This document shows, one piece after another, positions 41,203 to 51,606 of a stretch of 64,000 bases of DNA. The notes under the pieces are model-generated. The model had not been told where the DNA came from. It was given only the letters and a program-made list of their open reading frames with translations, and ran no database searches. Numbering within the stretch: the stretch's first letter is position 1; each line of letters opens with the position of its first letter. Source of the DNA: Chitinophaga pinensis (GTDB taxonomy: Bacteria > Bacteroidota > Bacteroidia > Chitinophagales > CAIOSU01); the NCBI GenBank assembly GCA_945901065.1, contig CAMDKI010000003.1, positions 370,500 through 434,499 on the forward strand, in the 5' to 3' direction. The translations under genes were made by a program, and so were the position numbers.

Positions 41203-43104
41203 ATGAGCGAGAGTATTAAGCATGAGTGCGGCATTGCCGTTATTCGACTACTAAAGCCACTAGAATTTTACCAAGAGAAATATGGTACGGCCTTGTATGG
41301 CCTCAATAAGCTGTACCTGTTGATGGAGAAACAGCACAATCGCGGCCAAGATGGCGTGGGCGTGGCTACCATAAAACTCGACCCGGTGCCCGGAAACCGC
41401 TACATAAGCCGCCAGCGCAGCAACAGTAGCCAACCCATAAAAGATGTTTTTAAGGAAATTTTCGAGCCATTTATCCAGCTTGAAAAAACAGAGCCTGCCA
41501 AAATGCGCGATGCCAATTGGCTAAAGCACAACATGAAGTACATTGGCGAGGTTATGATGGGCCATCTTCGCTACGGCACGCACGGTAAGAATAGCATTGA
41601 GGCTTGCCACCCGTTTCTTCGACAAAACAACTGGATGACCCGCAACCTAGTGTTGGCGGGCAACTTTAACATGACCAATGTTGATGAGTTGTTTGAGCAG
41701 TTGATGGAACTAGGCCAGCACCCTAAGGAAATGACCGATACCGTAATTGTGTTGGAAAAAATCGGCCATTTTCTTGATATGGAGATACAACGCTTGTTCG
41801 ATTTGTTTAAGTCGCAAGGGTATAGCAACAACGATATAACCCACATGATTGCCGATGAGCTGGACCTGCACAAAATACTGAGCCGCTCAATGAAAGATTT
41901 AGATGGCGGGTATGTAATGACCGGTATGATTGGTCATGGCGATGCTTTTGTAATACGAGACCCGAATGGCATTAGGCCAGCATTCTGGTATCAAGACGAT
42001 GAGGTGGTAGTGGTTGCCAGCGAAAGACCAGCCATACAAACCACCTTTAATGTACCCGAAGAGAAGATATTGGAAATAGCACCCGGCCATGCCGTTATCA
42101 TTAAAAAGAACGGGCAAATAAGCCATTTAGAGTGTGCACCCCCAAAACCGAAACGCTCTTGTAGTTTCGAGCGGATCTATTTTTCAAGGGGCAACGACAA
42201 GGATATTTACCAAGAGCGCAAAAAATTGGGGCATTTGCTTACCCCTACCGTGCTGAATGCAGTAAACCACGACTTGGAAAATACCATTTTCTCGTATATA
42301 CCCAATACTGCCGAAACCGCCTACTATGGTTTGGTTGACGGTGTTTTGGATTACTTGAAAACCTACCGTAAAGACGAAATAAAGCGCCTAGGTGCAAATA
42401 TTACCGAAGAACAGCTAGACCACATTTTCAATATGTCGCCACGCTTGGAAAAGTTGGCCGTAAAAGATATTAAGCTGCGCACATTTATTACCGACGATTC
42501 ATCGAGAAACGAGCTGGTGTCGCACGTGTATGATGTTACTTATGGCTTGATAAGGAAAGGGGTTGATACTATTGTTGCGTTGGACGACTCCATAGTGCGA
42601 GGCACTACCTTGCAACAAAGTATTCTAAGTATCTTCGACCGATTGGGGCCGAAGAAAATCATCATCGTTTCGTCGGCACCGCAAATACGTTACCCCGATT
42701 GTTATGGCATCGATATGTCGCGGATGCAAGAGTTTGTAGCTTTTCGCGCAGCTATAGCGTTGCTAAAAGATACCGGACAGGAACACATCATTAAAGATAC
42801 GTTTGAAAAGTGCCGGGCTGCCAACCTGTTGCCGCTTCACGAAGTACGCAACGAAGTGAAGGCCATCTATGCGCCATTTACGCCTGAACAAATCAGTGCC
42901 AAAGCCGCAGAGTTGCTGAAACCAAAGCATATTTTCAGCGACGTGCAGATTATTTTCCAGACCATTGAGAACCTGCACGTGGCAACTCCCGAGCATTTGG
43001 GCGACTGGTACTTTAGCGGCGACTACCCAACCCCGGGCGGCAACCGCGTGGTAAACCAATCGTTTATGAACTACTACGAAGGAAAAGACAAACGCGCTTA
43101 TTAA
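41203..43104 (+). CDS. purF: amidophosphoribosyltransferase family protein, long Bacteroidota form
   Basis: 633 residues, longer than E. coli PurF (about 500). N-terminal class II glutaminase: Cys9 in HECGIAVIRLL would be the nucleophile after a short propeptide, with HNRGQDGVG, RYGTHG and AGNFNMTN. The C-terminal phosphoribosyltransferase part has VALDDSIVRGTTLQQSI, the PRPP loop, and SSAPQIRYPDCYGIDM. It would transfer glutamine ammonia to PRPP in the first purine step. Many Bacteroidota carry this long paralogue next to a shorter PurF elsewhere, so the symbol is given with caution. Own promoter upstream, terminator downstream. Confidence 0.85.
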   Translation: MSESIKHECGIAVIRLLKPLEFYQEKYGTALYGLNKLYLLMEKQHNRGQDGVGVATIKLDPVPGNRYISRQRSNSSQPIKDVFKEIFEPFIQLEKTEPAKMRDANWLKHNMKYIGEVMMGHLRYGTHGKNSIEACHPFLRQNNWMTRNLVLAGNFNMTNVDELFEQLMELGQHPKEMTDTVIVLEKIGHFLDMEIQRLFDLFKSQGYSNNDITHMIADELDLHKILSRSMKDLDGGYVMTGMIGHGDAFVIRDPNGIRPAFWYQDDEVVVVASERPAIQTTFNVPEEKILEIAPGHAVIIKKNGQISHLECAPPKPKRSCSFERIYFSRGNDKDIYQERKKLGHLLTPTVLNAVNHDLENTIFSYIPNTAETAYYGLVDGVLDYLKTYRKDEIKRLGANITEEQLDHIFNMSPRLEKLAVKDIKLRTFITDDSSRNELVSHVYDVTYGLIRKGVDTIVALDDSIVRGTTLQQSILSIFDRLGPKKIIIVSSAPQIRYPDCYGIDMSRMQEFVAFRAAIALLKDTGQEHIIKDTFEKCRAANLLPLHEVRNEVKAIYAPFTPEQISAKAAELLKPKHIFSDVQIIFQTIENLHVATPEHLGDWYFSGDYPTPGGNRVVNQSFMNYYEGKDKRAY

Positions 43105-43134
43105 TAGCACCGAGTATTTTCGCCTAATTATTCA

Positions 43135-43173
43135 GCGGCCGTGCCTATCTCAGGTGCGGCCGTTTTGTTTTGT
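43135..43173 (+). terminator. intrinsic terminator of the PurF-like gene
   Basis: GCGGCCG and CGGCCG frame a partly paired loop (TGCC...GGTG), followed by TTTTGTTTT. Confidence 0.8.
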
Positions 43174-43344
43174 AGCCCAGAGTGTGGCTTGTGCAGTTGG
43201 GTTGGTAATACGGTCATACTGCTTGTATTGCGTTTAAAGTAATTGGGTGTCATCTACAAAACGGCCTGTTTATAGTTTTTATCTATTGCCACATAGAAAC
43301 AATCAATTTGATTTATGTATGGCTAATTGTGTACTTTGCATTGA

Positions 43345-45681
<2,337 letters not shown>

Positions 45682-45700
45682 TGGCTACTTACACGAATGG

Positions 45701-45738
45701 GAGCCGGCTGCGCAAGTAGCCGGCTCTTTTTGTTTTTG
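45701..45738 (+). terminator. intrinsic terminator of katG
   Basis: GAGCCGGCT (45701-45709) and AGCCGGCTC (45718-45726), followed by TTTTTGTTTTT. Confidence 0.92.
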
Positions 45739-46119
45739 GGGGTAGTACTATATGGCCTTGGCTTTGCAATCAACCCCCTCACCCCATCAGCAGATTGCCG
45801 CTGGTGGCGTTTGTTGTGCTATACATACCATGCCCCAGCGTGCGTCAGAACATTGTGGCGGTTCGGTTGCATTATGACTCCTTGTACTTTACCGCTTAAA
45901 GGGCCCCATTAATAGTCATTGTTTGAAATTGTCGGGTTTAGCAAGTAAGTATATATGCTTATTGTTTAAATGCGATTCAATTTACAAATTTGTGAATATT
46001 TTATGGAAAGTTAAAAGCCTCATAATTAATAGATTTTGGGTTTTGTTAGGTTGCGTTTATAACCCAAAACGAAACATTGTATGGCTTCTGTTTTTATTAA
46101 CAATTAATATTTTTTAGCA
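45739..46119. other. intergenic region before the lipocalin-like lipoprotein gene
   Basis: AT-rich. A 9-bp inverted repeat, TTTTGGGTT at 46034-46042 and AACCCAAAA at 46061-46069, lies about 50 bp before the lipoprotein ATG. No gene is supported; short frames here have no signal or family features. Confidence 0.5.
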
Positions 46120-46545
46120 ATGAAGAATCTTAGTTTAGTTTTTTTAGCTACAGTTTTTTTAGCAGGGGTGCTTCTTTCGGGATGTAAAAAAGACGACAAA
46201 AGTTTAATTGAAGGAACCTGGTTCCGAGTAAAGTTGGAGGAACGCACCGGTAATAATCAATGGCAAGTGAATTCGCAAAGCTGTAAGTTGGATGATGTAG
46301 AGGTTTATGAGAAAGGAGGAGGTTGGACATTTTATGCAGGCCCCAACCAGTGTAGCCCTGGAACAGGCGTAATAGCTGGTACGTGGGAGCTTCGTGCTTC
46401 TGATACCAAGGTTGTTTTTACTTATGATAATGCCGTGGGAGAGTATGAATCGACGGTAGAGGTACTTACTGAAGAAAGTCTTGTTTTAACTAATAGTGCT
46501 GGCGATTTAAGCAATACGCAATACAGATCTACTTACACTAAATAA
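46120..46545 (+). CDS. lipoprotein with lipocalin-like domain
   Basis: 141 residues. Lipoprotein signal with lipobox LLSGC (Cys22). The mature part starts KKDDKSLIEGTWFRVKLEE and has two further Cys (SQSCKLDD, GPNQCSPG), GTWELRASDTKVVFTYD and a final beta strand, the pattern of Bacteroidota lipocalin-like lipoproteins. It probably sits in the outer membrane; the ligand is unknown. It precedes the Cys-rich operon by 58 bp. Confidence 0.82.
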   Translation: MKNLSLVFLATVFLAGVLLSGCKKDDKSLIEGTWFRVKLEERTGNNQWQVNSQSCKLDDVEVYEKGGGWTFYAGPNQCSPGTGVIAGTWELRASDTKVVFTYDNAVGEYESTVEVLTEESLVLTNSAGDLSNTQYRSTYTK

Positions 46546-46586
46546 ATTAATAGCCGCCAAGCCGAAAACGGTAATTAAAGAGTAGG

Positions 46587-46606
46587 CAACCAACAACTAA
46601 CCAATG
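46587..46606. repeat. short 7-bp-period run CAACCAA/CAACTAA abutting a start codon
   Basis: CAACCAA, CAACTAA, then CCAATGA, which includes the ATG at 46604. It is the same style as the array ending two bases before the ATG at 1069. Confidence 0.45.
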
Positions 46607-47482
46607 AAAAATTCCTCTGAAATCGTTAAAGCAAAGATGCCATCAATCAACATGAACAATGTTGTTTTAGTGCTCATGTTGATTTGCTCCATGTTTTTGC
46701 TTCCAAGTTGCGATAAGTGCAAAGATGTAGATTGCAATAATGGCACTTGCAATGACGGCTCTTGCGATTGTGATTATGGTTACTATGGCTCCTCTTGTCA
46801 ATTAGGTAGCTCTTCTTCTGGAGGAAGCACCTCAAGCGGTAGCGGTTCGGGCAGCACTAGTTCTTCATCTGGCGGTGCTAATACTTGCACAACAAATGTT
46901 GCGGGTTGCGACCCAAGCCAATACTCATGCGATGCCAGCCCAAGTTGTTATACTACCTACACTGCTTGTGCCAATTCAGGTACCTGTGCCTCATCAGGAG
47001 GTAGCGGCAGCGGCAGCACAAGCTCTAGCTCTTCTTCAGGTGGCGCTAATGCTTGTACTACAAATGTTGCCGGTTGCGATCCAAGCCAATACTCATGCGA
47101 TGCAAGCGCTAGTTGTTATGCTACTTATGCTGATTGTGCCAATTCTGGCACCTGTGCCTCATCGGGTGGTAGCAGCAGCACCAGTAACGGTGGCAGTAAT
47201 AGCTCTAGCTCTTCTTCTGGCGGTTCAGTTGGGCAAGTAACGTTCTACGCTACACAAGATTTCAGTTGCGGTAATATTACCGTTAGCGTTAGTGGCTTTG
47301 GCAATGCGGTAATTGCCCAATATTACACAAGCGGAGTGTCGGGTTGTGGCGCTAATGGTTGCGCAACTTTTACGCTCAATCCGGGGCAGTATTCTTTCTC
47401 TGCTTCTTGCCCTTCACGCACTTGGGGGCCAGGATCATTTACGGTTACCTCTGGTGGATGCCTGCTATACGAACTACAGTAA
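46604..47482 (+). CDS. Cys-rich, Ser-linker surface lipoprotein with EGF-like module and duplicated 6-Cys repeat
   Basis: 292 residues. Hydrophobic signal about 18-35 ending LLPSC (Cys36, likely lipidated). Then an EGF-like module with six Cys (CKDVDCNNGTCNDGSCDCDY...SC). Next come two 56-residue repeats, each a Ser/Gly linker plus a six-Cys unit (CTTNVAGCDPSQYSCDAS). The last roughly 80 residues form a beta-type domain with five Cys (FSCGNITVSVSG, SGCGANGCATF, GGCLLYELQ). It has about 23 Cys after the lipobox, needing oxidative folding. Eleven bp upstream of a methyltransferase-like gene and in one apparent operon with a DsbA-like gene. Function unknown; likely adhesion or surface display. 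Confidence 0.8.
   Translation: MKNSSEIVKAKMPSINMNNVVLVLMLICSMFLLPSCDKCKDVDCNNGTCNDGSCDCDYGYYGSSCQLGSSSSGGSTSSGSGSGSTSSSSGGANTCTTNVAGCDPSQYSCDASPSCYTTYTACANSGTCASSGGSGSGSTSSSSSSGGANACTTNVAGCDPSQYSCDASASCYATYADCANSGTCASSGGSSSTSNGGSNSSSSSSGGSVGQVTFYATQDFSCGNITVSVSGFGNAVIAQYYTSGVSGCGANGCATFTLNPGQYSFSASCPSRTWGPGSFTVTSGGCLLYELQ
46871..47200 (+). repeat. 168-bp direct repeat within the Cys-rich lipoprotein gene
   Basis: Unit 1 starts at 46871 (GGCGGTGCTAAT), unit 2 at 47039 (GGTGGCGCTAAT). Sequence from about 46905 to 46950 recurs nearly unchanged at 47073 to 47118. Confidence 0.8.
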
Positions 47483-47493
47483 ATCATTGAAGT

Positions 47494-48540
47494 TTGGATG
47501 AATCTATAAAAAACCGACCAAGCGTAATTGTTTCCGTTTGGTCGGTTTTAGCCGATGTATTGGCAATTGCTGTAGGATATTTTTTGTACACTCGTGCGCC
47601 TTATTTTAATCAACTGCTGTCAGAAAAGGTTGTTGATTTCCTTCCTTTGCTTGCTGGAAGTCTTTTTATCGGGTCAATAACAGTATGTATTTTTGAAATA
47701 TCATGCAACAATGCATACATATCGGTAAGTTCTAAGGCTCTTTCCTATTTTTTTGAAAAACTACGGGGATTGTTCACTGAGGAGCCATCTCCGGCAAACG
47801 TCCTTTCTAAAGACAATACTAACAAACACGCGTTCTTCATTTTATTGGTTAAGATTTTTTATGTTCCAATGATGCTTCAGTTCATGGTAAGCAACTTCTG
47901 GTTTCTGTATAACTATGTTTTACAGATGAACTATAGTTTGCAAGAAAGCTTCATCTCGGTGTTTAATATCACTATTTATCCTTTTTTGATAGGGGCCTGC
48001 TTTTTTGTTGATACGGTGTTTTTCTTCTTTGGCTACTTAATCTACTCTGAGGCGTTAGGCAATACCATTAAATCCGTTGAAACAACTTTTTTAGGATGGG
48101 CGGTTGCATTACTCTGTTATCCACCTTTTAATTACATTACCGCTAATTTTATTCCTGCGCTGTACCACGACCAACCTGATACGGGCAACCCCCTACTCAC
48201 GTTTACTTTGCGCATTACCATGTTTGCTTTGTTGCTTGTATACACGCTAGCTACCTTAAACTTAGGTTGGAAATGCTCTAATTTAACCAACAGGGGCATT
48301 GTTTCTCATGGTGTATATGCCATTGTAAGGCATCCGGCCTATATTGCTAAAAACTTGTTCTGGTGGCTTTCGCTGTTGCCTATTGTTGCAAATAAGCCTG
48401 AAGCTCTTTTGTATATGGCCGCATGGTCGTTTCTGTATTTTTTAAGAGCCGTTACCGAAGAAAGACATTTACGGCAAGACCCAGATTATGCCGCCTATTG
48501 CGAAAAGGTAAAGTATCGTTTTATCCCTAAAATATATTAA
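47494..48540 (+). CDS. membrane methyltransferase of the ICMT/PEMT-like family
   Basis: 348 residues with about eight membrane segments. The C-terminal roughly 100 residues carry the family signature: GVYAIVRHPAYIAKNLFWWLS and, near the end, EERHLRQDPDYAAYCEKVKYRF, which form the S-adenosylmethionine and substrate sites of isoprenylcysteine and phospholipid methyltransferases. The substrate here is unknown. No in-frame ATG precedes the first membrane segment, and a TGA lies at 47488, so TTG 47494 is the likely start. Eleven bp after the Cys-rich gene and six bp before the DsbA-like gene. Confidence 0.82.
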   Translation: MDESIKNRPSVIVSVWSVLADVLAIAVGYFLYTRAPYFNQLLSEKVVDFLPLLAGSLFIGSITVCIFEISCNNAYISVSSKALSYFFEKLRGLFTEEPSPANVLSKDNTNKHAFFILLVKIFYVPMMLQFMVSNFWFLYNYVLQMNYSLQESFISVFNITIYPFLIGACFFVDTVFFFFGYLIYSEALGNTIKSVETTFLGWAVALLCYPPFNYITANFIPALYHDQPDTGNPLLTFTLRITMFALLLVYTLATLNLGWKCSNLTNRGIVSHGVYAIVRHPAYIAKNLFWWLSLLPIVANKPEALLYMAAWSFLYFLRAVTEERHLRQDPDYAAYCEKVKYRFIPKIY

Positions 48541-48546
48541 CAACGT

Positions 48547-49218
48547 ATGAGCTCGTCACAGTTTAAACTATTGCTCCTTTTACAAATTGTAACCTTGTTC
48601 CTGGTAGGTATGTTGTTTTTCAAACCGTCGGCAGTTTCCAATGTCGGAAAACCATTAAGCGGAATTCCGGTGAAGGGCATTGCTGGTAAAAATGTTGGAA
48701 AGGTAGCGTTTGGAGATAACTATGTTTTTGGTAGCCCTGAAGCCAAAAATGAGCTAGTTGTTTTTAGCAGATACAACTGCGGTTTCTGCCGCGACTTCTA
48801 TAACGAGACTTTTGATAGCTTGAAAGTAAAATATGTACTAACAGGTAAGTTGAAGATTGTTTTTATGGATAATGTAAACCCAACTGACCAGCAGGGCATG
48901 CTCATGGCGCAGGTTGCAGAGATTGGAAAGCAACTGGATTTATATGAGGCCATACAAACTCAATTGTACAAAGGCAATCAGCCAGAAGATTCTTTGGAAG
49001 TAATTGAAAGAGCGCTTTCGGTTGGAATGAACGAACAACAATTAAAAGACCTACTCGGTAAAACTGAAACAACGGAAAGCGTTCTAAAAGATAACCTAGA
49101 AGTAGATCGCTTGCAGCTTACTGGTACCCCGTCATTTGTAATTAATGGTAATATTATTGTTGGGTTTAAAGGATACCAAGAGTTTATAACTCAAATGGAG
49201 CAGTTTATGGTTCAATAA
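48547..49218 (+). CDS. membrane-anchored DsbA-like thiol:disulfide oxidoreductase
   Basis: 223 residues. One N-terminal membrane anchor (about 7-25), then a periplasmic thioredoxin fold of DsbA/DSBA-like type with an alpha-helical insert. Active site NCGFCRDFY (Cys78-Cys81) and cis-Pro in TGTPSFVING (Pro195). CGFC is an unusual dipeptide pair; CxxC DsbA proteins are oxidants, and related CGYC types may be isomerases or oxidants. It closes the operon whose first gene encodes a protein with about 23 cysteines, so that protein is a likely client (inference). Confidence 0.88.
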   Translation: MSSSQFKLLLLLQIVTLFLVGMLFFKPSAVSNVGKPLSGIPVKGIAGKNVGKVAFGDNYVFGSPEAKNELVVFSRYNCGFCRDFYNETFDSLKVKYVLTGKLKIVFMDNVNPTDQQGMLMAQVAEIGKQLDLYEAIQTQLYKGNQPEDSLEVIERALSVGMNEQQLKDLLGKTETTESVLKDNLEVDRLQLTGTPSFVINGNIIVGFKGYQEFITQMEQFMVQ

Positions 49219-49384
49219 TCCCCGTTACTGCGGTTAGGCTATTTCCGGCCTACAAATAAGCTAACCACTACTTGCAAACAAACACTTTGCACTCACTTTC
49301 GCGACCTAATGCGCTTTATGCGCGGCTGGTGCAATGCTGTGCCTTGGGCTTGAATAGAATGTGCAGAGAAGAACACGGTAAGTG

Positions 49385-49432
49385 CCGAGCTGGAAGCTCG
49401 CAGTTACTTAATCCTCGCTGGAAGCGAGGACT
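49385..49432 (+). repeat. two-hairpin REP-like element with GGA loops, copy 2
   Basis: CGAGCT-GGA-AGCTCG (49386-49400), spacer, then CCTCGCT-GGA-AGCGAGG (49413-49429). It matches about 39 of 50 positions of the element at 26143. Confidence 0.75.
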
Positions 49433-49457
49433 AGTGCAAGCAGTTAATTGTTTGTTT

Positions 49458-49491
49458 CCATGGACTATCGACTGTTGACCATGGACCAAAC
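49458..49491. repeat. 7-bp-period array, CCATGGA/CTATCGA units
   Basis: CCATGGA, CTATCGA, CTGTTGA, CCATGGA, CCAAAC. It directly abuts the 3' end of the reverse-strand aguA gene (49492). Confidence 0.75.
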
Positions 49492-50532
49492 CTAAACCTC
49501 AGGCTCTTGCTGGCTTAAGCAGTGGAAACTACCCAGGCCCCAAATGAGGTCGGTGCTATCTAAGCCCACCACCTTGCGGGTCGGGAACACGGATTGGATA
49601 ATGTCCAATGCCTTGTCGTCGTTCTTGTCTTGAAAAGTAGGTACTATCACGTGTTGGTTGGCAATATAGAAGTTGGCGTAGCTAGCAGGCAGCGGCTGGT
49701 CTTCGAATATTACGGGTGCTGGCATCGGTAGCTCCACCACGTTTAGTTGCTTTCCATCTTGCAGACGCAGGGTATTTAGCAAGTGCAAGTTTTCTTGCAG
49801 CGGCTCGTAGTTTACATCGGCCTTGTTGTGCTCTACTACCGTCACTACCGTATCGTGGTTTACAAAGCGGGTAAGGTCGTCAATGTGACCATCGGTATCG
49901 TCGCCATCAATGCCATCGCCCAGCCAAAGGAAGTGCTTCGCGCCATAGTAATCGTGCAAGTACTGCTCTATTTGGCCTTGGTTAAGGTTCGGGTTACGGT
50001 TGGGGTTTAGCAAACAAGCCTTGGTAGTCATCAAGGTACCTTTGCCGTTAAACTCCACCGAGCCGCCTTCCATTACTATTCCTGGGTTGAACACTTGCAG
50101 ACCCAGCTTTTCGCCAATCAAGGTTGGTATCACATCGTCCAAGTCGTAGGGTGGGTACTTATCGCCCCAAGCGTTGTAGCCCCAGTCAACAATGGCTTTT
50201 TGCTTCTTTTCGTAGTTCACCACAAAGGCTGGGCCGTGGTCGCGGCACCAAGCATCGTTGGTAGGGTGCATAAAGAAGTCGATTTGAGCCATATTGGCAC
50301 CCACGGCGTTCAAATGCTTTTCGGCAAAGGTTTTCATAACGGCATCGGCTACGTTTATGCACACGCGCTGCCCTTCGGCAACTATCTTAATAAACTGCGC
50401 ATACACCGGAAAAATGGTGTCGATTTTGCCCGGCCAACTAGCCTCTTTGTGCGGCCATGATAGCCACATGGCGCGTTGTGGGGCAAACTCTGCCGGAAAA
50501 TGTAACCCTAAGCTGCGTGGAGTATTCATCAA
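49492..50532 (-). CDS. aguA: agmatine deiminase
   Basis: 346 residues, normal length, guanidino-modifying (GME) fold. Motifs: WLSWPHKEASWPG near the N-terminus, NDAWCRDHGPAFV, WGDGIDGDDTDGHIDDLTRF with catalytic His and Asp, and the nucleophilic Cys at GSFHCLSQQEP (Cys338). It converts agmatine to N-carbamoylputrescine. The start overlaps the stop of aguB by 4 bp, so the two steps of agmatine-to-putrescine conversion are coupled. Confidence 0.95.
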   Translation of the reverse strand: MMNTPRSLGLHFPAEFAPQRAMWLSWPHKEASWPGKIDTIFPVYAQFIKIVAEGQRVCINVADAVMKTFAEKHLNAVGANMAQIDFFMHPTNDAWCRDHGPAFVVNYEKKQKAIVDWGYNAWGDKYPPYDLDDVIPTLIGEKLGLQVFNPGIVMEGGSVEFNGKGTLMTTKACLLNPNRNPNLNQGQIEQYLHDYYGAKHFLWLGDGIDGDDTDGHIDDLTRFVNHDTVVTVVEHNKADVNYEPLQENLHLLNTLRLQDGKQLNVVELPMPAPVIFEDQPLPASYANFYIANQHVIVPTFQDKNDDKALDIIQSVFPTRKVVGLDSTDLIWGLGSFHCLSQQEPEV

Positions 50533-51404
50533 TCTTCGTCGATAAAGCGTTTGGTAATGGGTTGGTATGTTTCAATGCGCCTATCGCGAAGGAAAGGCCA
50601 GTGTGTGCGGTATTGGTCGCTTTTGGCTTTGTCAATTTCTACCACCACGGTTTCTTCTTTTTCATGGTCGGCCAAGTAAAGCAGGCTGCCAAAGGCATTG
50701 CTCACGAAACTACCGCCCCAAAATTTCATGGCACCGTTTTGCTCAAAGCCCACGCGGTTTACGCTCACCACGGGTACGCCGTTGGCTACACTGTGGCTGC
50801 GCTGTATGGTTTGCCACGCATTGTACTGCTCTTTGTTGGTTGCTTCGTCTTGGCTGGTTGCCCAACCAATAGCGGTAGGGTAAAACAGTATTTCGGCACC
50901 CATCAAGCTGGTAATTCGGGCCGCTTCGGGGTACCATTGGTCCCAGCAGATAAGCACACCCAGTTTGCCAAATTTGGTATTGAACACCTTGTAGCCCAAG
51001 TCGCCAGGCGTGAAGTAAAACTTCTCGTAAAAAGCGGGGTCGTCGGGTATGTGCATTTTGCGGTATTTGCCCAAATAGGCTCCGTCGGCATCTAATACAG
51101 CGGTGGTGTTGTGGTATAAGCCCTCGGCACGTTTCTCAAACAACGAGGCAATAATAACCACGCCCAACTCTTTGGCCAATGCACCTAAAGTATCGGTAGT
51201 GGCTCCGGGTATGGCTTCGGCCAGTTTAAAGTTGTCGTAGTTTTCCTCGTCGCAGAAATAGAGCGAGCGGAACAACTCTTGCAAACAAACGATTTGCGCG
51301 CCTTTGGCGGCGGCTACTCGTATTTCGCGAATGGCTTTCTCGGTATTCTCCTTTGGGTTGGCCGAGCAGCTCATTTGCACCAGTCCAATTTGTACTTTTG
51401 TCAT
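50529..51404 (-). CDS. aguB: N-carbamoylputrescine amidase
   Basis: About 291 residues from ATG 51404 (MTKVQIGLVQMSC), nitrilase superfamily. Catalytic triad: Glu in CLQELFRS, Lys in YRKMHIPDD, Cys in LICWDQWYPEAAR. It hydrolyses N-carbamoylputrescine to putrescine. The frame is open 24 codons further upstream, but a -7 element (51413-51420) lies between, so the internal ATG is the true start. First gene of the aguB-aguA operon; the leader would be only a few bases. Confidence 0.95.
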   Translation of the reverse strand: MTKVQIGLVQMSCSANPKENTEKAIREIRVAAAKGAQIVCLQELFRSLYFCDEENYDNFKLAEAIPGATTDTLGALAKELGVVIIASLFEKRAEGLYHNTTAVLDADGAYLGKYRKMHIPDDPAFYEKFYFTPGDLGYKVFNTKFGKLGVLICWDQWYPEAARITSLMGAEILFYPTAIGWATSQDEATNKEQYNAWQTIQRSHSVANGVPVVSVNRVGFEQNGAMKFWGGSFVSNAFGSLLYLADHEKEETVVVEIDKAKSDQYRTHWPFLRDRRIETYQPITKRFIDED

Positions 51405-51412
51405 AGTGGGGG

Positions 51413-51420
51413 CAAAGTTA
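51413..51420 (-). promoter_or_regulatory. -7 promoter element of aguB
   Basis: Reverse-strand TAACTTTG ends 8 bp before the ATG at 51404. It decides the start and implies a very short leader. Confidence 0.55.
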
Positions 51421-51557
51421 TGATTTTCTGTAGATTTAGGATTTCGCGTTGTTAAAATCGTTTGGCTGATTTCCATTCGGATGGTGCATTGGTCTAATAT
51501 TTAACTTTTCATCGGCAAACGTATATTAATTCCAATCTTTCTATTAGGGGATATCCG

Positions 51558-51565
51558 TATCTTTA
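51558..51565 (+). promoter_or_regulatory. candidate -7 element of the TPR gene
   Basis: TATCTTTA, one base from TAnnTTTG, 41 bp before the ATG at 51607. Confidence 0.35.
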
Positions 51566-51606
51566 CCATCAATGAAAAAGCATTCTTGGGGGAATGATTT
51601 TGGATT

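Noticed and set aside
45697..46117. Short forward frames after katG
   Set aside because: One begins inside the katG terminator stem, and neither has recognisable composition, signal or domain.
49786..51095. Long forward frames opposite aguA and aguB
   Set aside because: They lie entirely over two well-conserved reverse-strand enzymes whose catalytic motifs are intact, so they are shadow frames.
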